DNA of 64,000 nucleotides. Origin: Bdellovibrio bacteriovorus. Lineage in GTDB: Bacteria; Bdellovibrionota; Bdellovibrionia; Bdellovibrionales; Bdellovibrionaceae. Within the stretch, counting starts at the first letter, position 1. The number at the start of each line of letters is the position of its first letter. The stretch is taken from positions 248,401-312,400 of the forward strand of contig NZ_LUKF01000014.1 of assembly GCF_001592755.1 (NCBI RefSeq), written 5' to 3'. Made by a program: the position numbers and the translations under genes. Below, piece after piece: positions 56,073 through 64,000 of the stretch. Below the pieces are notes generated by a model. It was not told where the DNA came from. It did no database searches and saw nothing but the letters and a program-made list of their open reading frames with translations.

Positions 56073-57386
56073 ATGGATCTTTTCTCATCTTCCAATGCCG
56101 CCTTAAGTTCATCCCCGCTGTCAGAAATTCTTCGTCCGAAGAATCTGGATGAAATCATTGGCCAAGATAAAACCTTGGGGCCTAAATCAAAACTGGGTCA
56201 AATGTTGCGAAAAGGATATCTGCCAAGCCTCATTATTTGGGGGCCTCCGGGAACGGGTAAAACGACTTTCGCCTTGGCGTTGTCGCAACACTTCAATGCG
56301 CATTTCGAAAATATCAACGCGGTCGATGCTGGCGCCAAAGTCTTGCGCGAAGTCGGTGAAAAAGGCCGTGATCGCCGACTGCAATTCCAACAAAAGACTG
56401 TTCTGTTTGTCGATGAAATTCACCGTTTCAATAAAGCTCAGCAAGATGTCCTTCTGCCGTTCGTTGAAAAAGGCGATCTGGTTCTCGTGGGTGCGACAAC
56501 GGAAAACCCAAGTTATGAATTAAACCGGGCCCTTTTAAGCCGCTGTCGTGTCGTGGTCTTCGAACGTCTTTCTGAAGAAGATCTTAGCAAAATCGTCCTT
56601 CGCGCTGAAACTCACTACAAAAAGCCGTTGGAGCGCATCCTTACAAAGGATGCCATCAACAACCTTTTAGAATACTCAGATGGAGACGCCCGTCGCCTCA
56701 TCAACAGTCTCGAAATCCTTTATAACTTTACAAAGGATCAAGAAGACGGGGAACGCCTCGACGTCAATGATATGCGCGAGCTTTTGCAACAAAATCCATT
56801 GGGTTACGACAAAAGCTCCGAGATGCACTATGACCTCATCTCTGCCTTCATCAAAAGCGTTCGCGGCAGCGATCCCGATGCTGCCGTTTACTATCTAGCT
56901 CGTATGATCGACGGGGGAGAAGATCCTATCTTTATCGCCCGCCGTCTCATCATCCTCGCCTCTGAAGATATTGGAAATGCCGATCCCCGCGCGATCTCTG
57001 TGGCTGTTTCAGGTTTGCAGGCCGTAGAAGCTATTGGTCTTCCCGAAGGGGCTATCACTCTGTCGCAGGTAACGACTTATCTAGCTTGTTGTCCGAAATC
57101 CAACGCTTCTTATATGGCGTTAAATAACGCCCGCGCCTTAGTGGAAAAAACACGCACTCAACCAGTGCCTCTTCATTTAAGATCTGCGAAAACGGCGTTA
57201 GCGAAAGACTTGGGCTACGGTCGCGACTATAGATATCCCCACAATTATCCAACGGGCTGGGTAGAACAAAATTATCTGCCTGAAGAGTTAGAGACGGGAC
57301 CGCTCTATGAACCGACGAATCGCGGGTTCGAGAAAAATATCCGTGATTATCTGAATTGGATGAAGGGGCAAAAGCCAGAGAAATAA
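56073..57386 (+). CDS. rarA: Replication-associated recombination protein A (AAA+ ATPase)
   Basis: 437 residues from ATG 56073 (MDLFSSSNAALSSSPLSEIL); ATG 56055 would add six. Clamp-loader-like AAA+ core: Walker A WGPPGTGKTTFA, Walker B VLFVDEIHRFNKAQQD, sensor 1 GATTENPSYELN, then the RarA C-terminal tetramer domain (DPDAAVYYLARMIDGGEDPI; YRYPHNYPTGWVEQNYLPEE). It acts at stalled replication forks. Divergent from paralogue B. Confidence 0.95.
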   Translation: MDLFSSSNAALSSSPLSEILRPKNLDEIIGQDKTLGPKSKLGQMLRKGYLPSLIIWGPPGTGKTTFALALSQHFNAHFENINAVDAGAKVLREVGEKGRDRRLQFQQKTVLFVDEIHRFNKAQQDVLLPFVEKGDLVLVGATTENPSYELNRALLSRCRVVVFERLSEEDLSKIVLRAETHYKKPLERILTKDAINNLLEYSDGDARRLINSLEILYNFTKDQEDGERLDVNDMRELLQQNPLGYDKSSEMHYDLISAFIKSVRGSDPDAAVYYLARMIDGGEDPIFIARRLIILASEDIGNADPRAISVAVSGLQAVEAIGLPEGAITLSQVTTYLACCPKSNASYMALNNARALVEKTRTQPVPLHLRSAKTALAKDLGYGRDYRYPHNYPTGWVEQNYLPEELETGPLYEPTNRGFEKNIRDYLNWMKGQKPEK

Positions 57387-57418
57387 AAAAAGAGAAAGGG
57401 ATCACCTTTCTCTTTTTT
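57386..57418. terminator. Bidirectional terminator between rarA and the cupin gene
   Basis: aaaaaagagaaagg and cctttctctttttt form a 14-bp stem with a 5-base loop right after the rarA stop. Serves both convergent genes. Confidence 0.9.
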
Positions 57419-57439
57419 CGTTTTGGGAGCTTCGGAAGT

Positions 57440-57745
57440 TTAAATTGCTCTTTGCGCGCAAACGCAAACACAGCCTTGCGCACCTTGAGCGGTGTGCGAG
57501 TGTTTTGTGTTCGCAGGAATCTCCACGCGATCGCCAGGACGAAGAACGAACTGATTTCCAGAAATATTAAAGATCATTTCTCCAGAAACAATAACACGAA
57601 CTTCTGCGAACGGGTGACGATGATCCTGCACTTTCATTTGCGGCTCATAAACTTCGTCGTACGGTTCCAAGCCTTCAGACTCAAGAATCATATGAACTTG
57701 TTCTTTGCTTGGAACGATCGGAGCTTGCCAGCGTGTGATGATCAT
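57440..57745 (-). CDS. Small cupin-domain protein
   Basis: 101 residues, a single cupin barrel. The first metal motif reads DHRHPFAEVRVIVSGEMIFN (His, His, Glu ligands) and the second RPGDRVEIPANTKHSHTA. A C-terminal Cys cluster (GCVCVCAQ) is unusual and may bind a metal or be redox-active. Single-cupin proteins range from dioxygenases to sugar-binding regulators, so function is open. Confidence 0.85.
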   Translation of the reverse strand: MIITRWQAPIVPSKEQVHMILESEGLEPYDEVYEPQMKVQDHRHPFAEVRVIVSGEMIFNISGNQFVLRPGDRVEIPANTKHSHTAQGAQGCVCVCAQRAI

Positions 57746-57967
57746 AAGTTGCCTCTTTCGCTTCCTTTATCTCAAATCGGCACAGCGAAAACAAGTCACG
57801 GTGCCGCTGAATCTCTTGATGAAACACTATCACGAAACTTTGTTCAAATTGCGACAGGATAAGGGACCTGTTTATTATCTTTTTTTGTTTTCTCGTTAAG
57901 TCCTTTTGTGGATTGTCGATACCTAACATGTAAGAGAGGGACACCCTTTAATTAGGGGAGGGGTATT

Positions 57968-58480
57968 TTGAGCATTAAATCTAAATCGACACATGCTGAA
58001 TTAGATCACATCTTGAATTTTGTCGATGCATCGAAGGGTCTTCGTGCAAAGATCAACGAGTCAGGACGAGTTCAAATTCGTCAGGACCTGGACGGAAAAC
58101 TATTCAGTTTTAATTCTCAAGACGTTAACGAAGTCCTTCATCGTGCAGACTCTGAAGGTAAGCCGTTCGTGCAAGTGAACTTCAAGAATGGAACGAAAGT
58201 TCTTCTGACGGAAACACTTGTGGGATTCAAACCTCTAGAGACATTGGGTCTGGACATGGGTCGCATCCCTAAAGTGGTGACGACGCCTGATTTAGTCAGT
58301 GTTTTTGATGCTATTGAAGAGTCCCTTGGGGCTGATAATGGCCTTGATCACGAGGTAGAGATCCTTAAAAAGGTCTATATGGCGATAGTTTCTGGAGGAG
58401 AAAAGGTCGGATTCGATCTAACTACAGAAAGATTATGGCTAAACAGACTTATTGCGTCAAAATTTAAAGCCAGCGCTTAA
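57968..58480 (+). CDS. Protein of unknown function upstream of the rRNA operon
   Basis: 170 residues, soluble, no signal peptide. TTG start with a ggggagggg site 4-12 bases upstream. The N-terminal half is beta-rich (RVQIRQDLDGKLFSFNSQDV; PFVQVNFKNGTKVLLTETLV; a strand-turn-strand pattern); the C-terminal half is helical (PDLVSVFDAIEESLGADNGL; ILKKVYMAIVSGGEKVGFDL). Not recognised. Confidence 0.8.
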   Translation: MSIKSKSTHAELDHILNFVDASKGLRAKINESGRVQIRQDLDGKLFSFNSQDVNEVLHRADSEGKPFVQVNFKNGTKVLLTETLVGFKPLETLGLDMGRIPKVVTTPDLVSVFDAIEESLGADNGLDHEVEILKKVYMAIVSGGEKVGFDLTTERLWLNRLIASKFKASA

Positions 58481-58635
58481 TTTTACGTAAAATCATACAC
58501 TTATATAGAAGTTGCTAAAAACCGGGGCAGAGACCTCGGTTTACTTATTAAGCAACTTCGACCGCGGAATTAAATTTTCGAAAAAAAGCTATTGACCTTT
58601 TGGGGCCGTTACGAGAAAACAGCTCCACTTTGTTC

Positions 58636-58711
<76 letters not shown>

Positions 58712-58765
58712 ATTTTCTTTATTTCATGACGTTCGTCTCGGACCGAAAAAAATAAAGAAAGAACA

Positions 58766-58793
58766 TTGACGGGGACAAAAAAATCATTAAGAT
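58766..58793 (+). promoter_or_regulatory. Candidate rRNA promoter between tRNA-Ala and 16S
   Basis: TTGACG (58766-58771), 16-base spacer, TAAGAT (58788-58793). A second TTGACC at 58592, before tRNA-Ala, lacks a good -10. A gcttcg/cgaagc hairpin follows at 58805-58820. Confidence 0.45.
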
Positions 58794-58838
58794 TGGTTCC
58801 TCGCGCTTCGGTAACGAAGCTTTGAATTAAGAATTTTC

Positions 58839-58850
58839 GCTCTTTGAAAA
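58839..58850 (+). promoter_or_regulatory. BoxA-like antitermination site before 16S
   Basis: gctctttgaaaa resembles the NusB/NusE-binding boxA of rRNA leaders. A similar ttctttgacaa stands before 23S (60776-60786). Confidence 0.6.
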
Positions 58851-58856
58851 CTGAAT

Positions 58857-58882
58857 AGCTAGAATGATAGATTTTTGGGCTC
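58857..58882 (+). other. 16S processing stalk, 5' strand
   Basis: agctagaatgatagattttt... through 58882 pairs with 60578-60601 with a few mismatches, closing the 16S region in one long helix, the expected RNase III substrate. Confidence 0.75.
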
Positions 58883-58973
58883 TTAGAATATTAAGTAATT
58901 AATATTCACAATTTCAAAAATAAATTCGAACAAACACAGCGTAAGCTAGTTGTTTGCTTGAGAACAGAATTAT

Positions 58974-60494
<1,521 letters not shown>

Positions 60495-60577
60495 TATCCG
60501 GTCAATCTTCATTAAGACTTGTTCTTAATAAGTTAAAATGACCCAATCTTAGGTCAACTCACTCTTCCCGAGTGGGT

Positions 60578-60601
60578 GAGTCCCAAAAATCTTATCTAGC
60601 T
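60578..60601 (+). other. 16S processing stalk, 3' strand
   Basis: gagtcccaaaaatcttatct... is the partner of 58857-58882. A cactc/gagtg hairpin lies just before it (60560-60575). Confidence 0.75.
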
Positions 60602-60646
60602 ATTTAGTTTTGAAAGAGTGAAAGCTCTTTACCTCGCATCTAACAA

Positions 60647-60723
<77 letters not shown>

Positions 60724-60775
60724 ACTAATTGAGTTGGACTGTTGGTGTGAGAAGAGTTTTTGCTGAACGATTTTC

Positions 60776-60786
60776 GTTCTTTGACA
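60776..60786 (+). promoter_or_regulatory. BoxA-like site before 23S
   Basis: ttctttgacaa, similar to the boxA-like sequence in front of 16S; both are followed by ttgaatag/ctgaatag. Confidence 0.5.
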
Positions 60787-60794
60787 ATTGAATA

Positions 60795-60829
60795 GATTGA
60801 TTTAGTTGATTTTTAGCGAGGTTAGTTCC
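60795..60829 (+). other. 23S processing stalk, 5' strand
   Basis: gattgatttagttgattttt followed by agcgaggttagttcc pairs with 63913-63951 (nearly perfect over the first 24 bases), closing the 23S region. Confidence 0.75.
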
Positions 60830-60834
60830 ATTTT

Positions 60835-63775
<2,941 letters not shown>

Positions 63776-63859
63776 TTTTTTCTTCTTAATTTAATTAACG
63801 AAGAATTCCGTCTCTATAGTAACTCTCTTACGAATGTAGGAACGAGCGAAAGAGACTAG

Positions 63860-63902
63860 TTCTCTGGACACATCCCAAAAGGATGAGTCAATGAGCAGAG
63901 AA
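63860..63902 (+). other. Hairpin in the 23S-5S spacer
   Basis: ttctctg/cagagaa encloses a second hairpin catcc-caaaa-ggatg (63871-63885). It lies inside the 23S processing helix, between the end of 23S and the 3' stalk strand. Confidence 0.5.
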
Positions 63903-63912
63903 TGAAGATTTG

Positions 63913-63951
63913 GGACTAACCACAAATCGCTAAAAATCAATTAAATCAATC
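63913..63951 (+). other. 23S processing stalk, 3' strand
   Basis: Contains ggactaacc and cgctaaaaatcaattaaatc, the partner of 60795-60829. No 5S gene is visible in the remaining 49 bases, so 5S should lie beyond the window. Confidence 0.75.
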
Positions 63952-64000
63952 ATTCGATTGCTAAATCAAAAAAGTAACTTCTCCATTTGGATTGGAAGTA

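Overview
The window looks like chromosomal DNA from a predatory delta-type bacterium of the Bdellovibrio group. The 16S rRNA gene is Bdellovibrio-like. The gene set is also typical of that lineage: a Glt/Agl-type envelope motor cluster, sigma-54 with an FHA-domain activator, and a type IV pilus pilMNOPQ operon. I saw no transposase, phage gene, integrase or CRISPR array. Genes are packed tightly, many with 4-base ATGA overlaps.

Layout. 1-5.2 kb: the 3' part of polA, a repeat-rich intergenic region, a lipoprotein, a FliL-like membrane protein and an FHA/sigma-54 activator. 5.3-9.3 kb: engB, kdsB, pyrG, kdsD, which combine Kdo activation with the CTP it uses. 9.3-15.4 kb: accessory metabolism, namely an AGE-family epimerase, an APC permease, a CYP152-type peroxygenase P450 and a polar amino acid ABC importer. 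15.5-17.1 kb: a small membrane ORF coupled to a coiled-coil ORF, a thioesterase and kdsC. 17.1-28.5 kb: ten genes (two outer-membrane barrels, three TPR proteins, a small secreted protein, an FHA/TonB-like protein, one TolQ-like and two TolR-like proteins) matching the core of the Myxococcus Glt/Agl machine. They are inserted between kdsC and lptC in what is otherwise the conserved kdsC-lptC-lptB-rpoN-hpf order. 28.5-34.9 kb: lptC, lptB, rpoN, a large inverted-repeat element, apt, a nucleosidase, hpf and an orphan membrane sensor-like module. 34.9-40.3 kb: a structured leader and metK, lepA, then three tandem signal peptidase I genes. 40.4-46.2 kb: pyrB-carA-(unknown)-carB. 46.2-49.4 kb: a PhnD-like binding protein, an ABC-2 transporter and pilD. 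49.4-55.3 kb: pilMNOPQ plus a lipoprotein. 55.3-58.5 kb: two paralogous small secreted proteins, rarA, a cupin and an unknown protein. 58.6-64 kb: an rRNA operon with tRNA-Ala upstream of 16S, tRNA-Ile in the 16S-23S spacer and clear processing stalks. The 5S gene is not reached.

The points I would look at first are: the structured metK leader whose last hairpin covers the ribosome-binding site; the Glt/Agl-like machine inside the LPS locus; the two long-armed inverted-repeat elements at 2.1 and 31.8 kb; the slippery heptamer and 12-bp hairpin joining the small membrane ORF to the coiled-coil ORF at 15.6 kb; and the apparent exchange of lipidation between PilP and PilQ.
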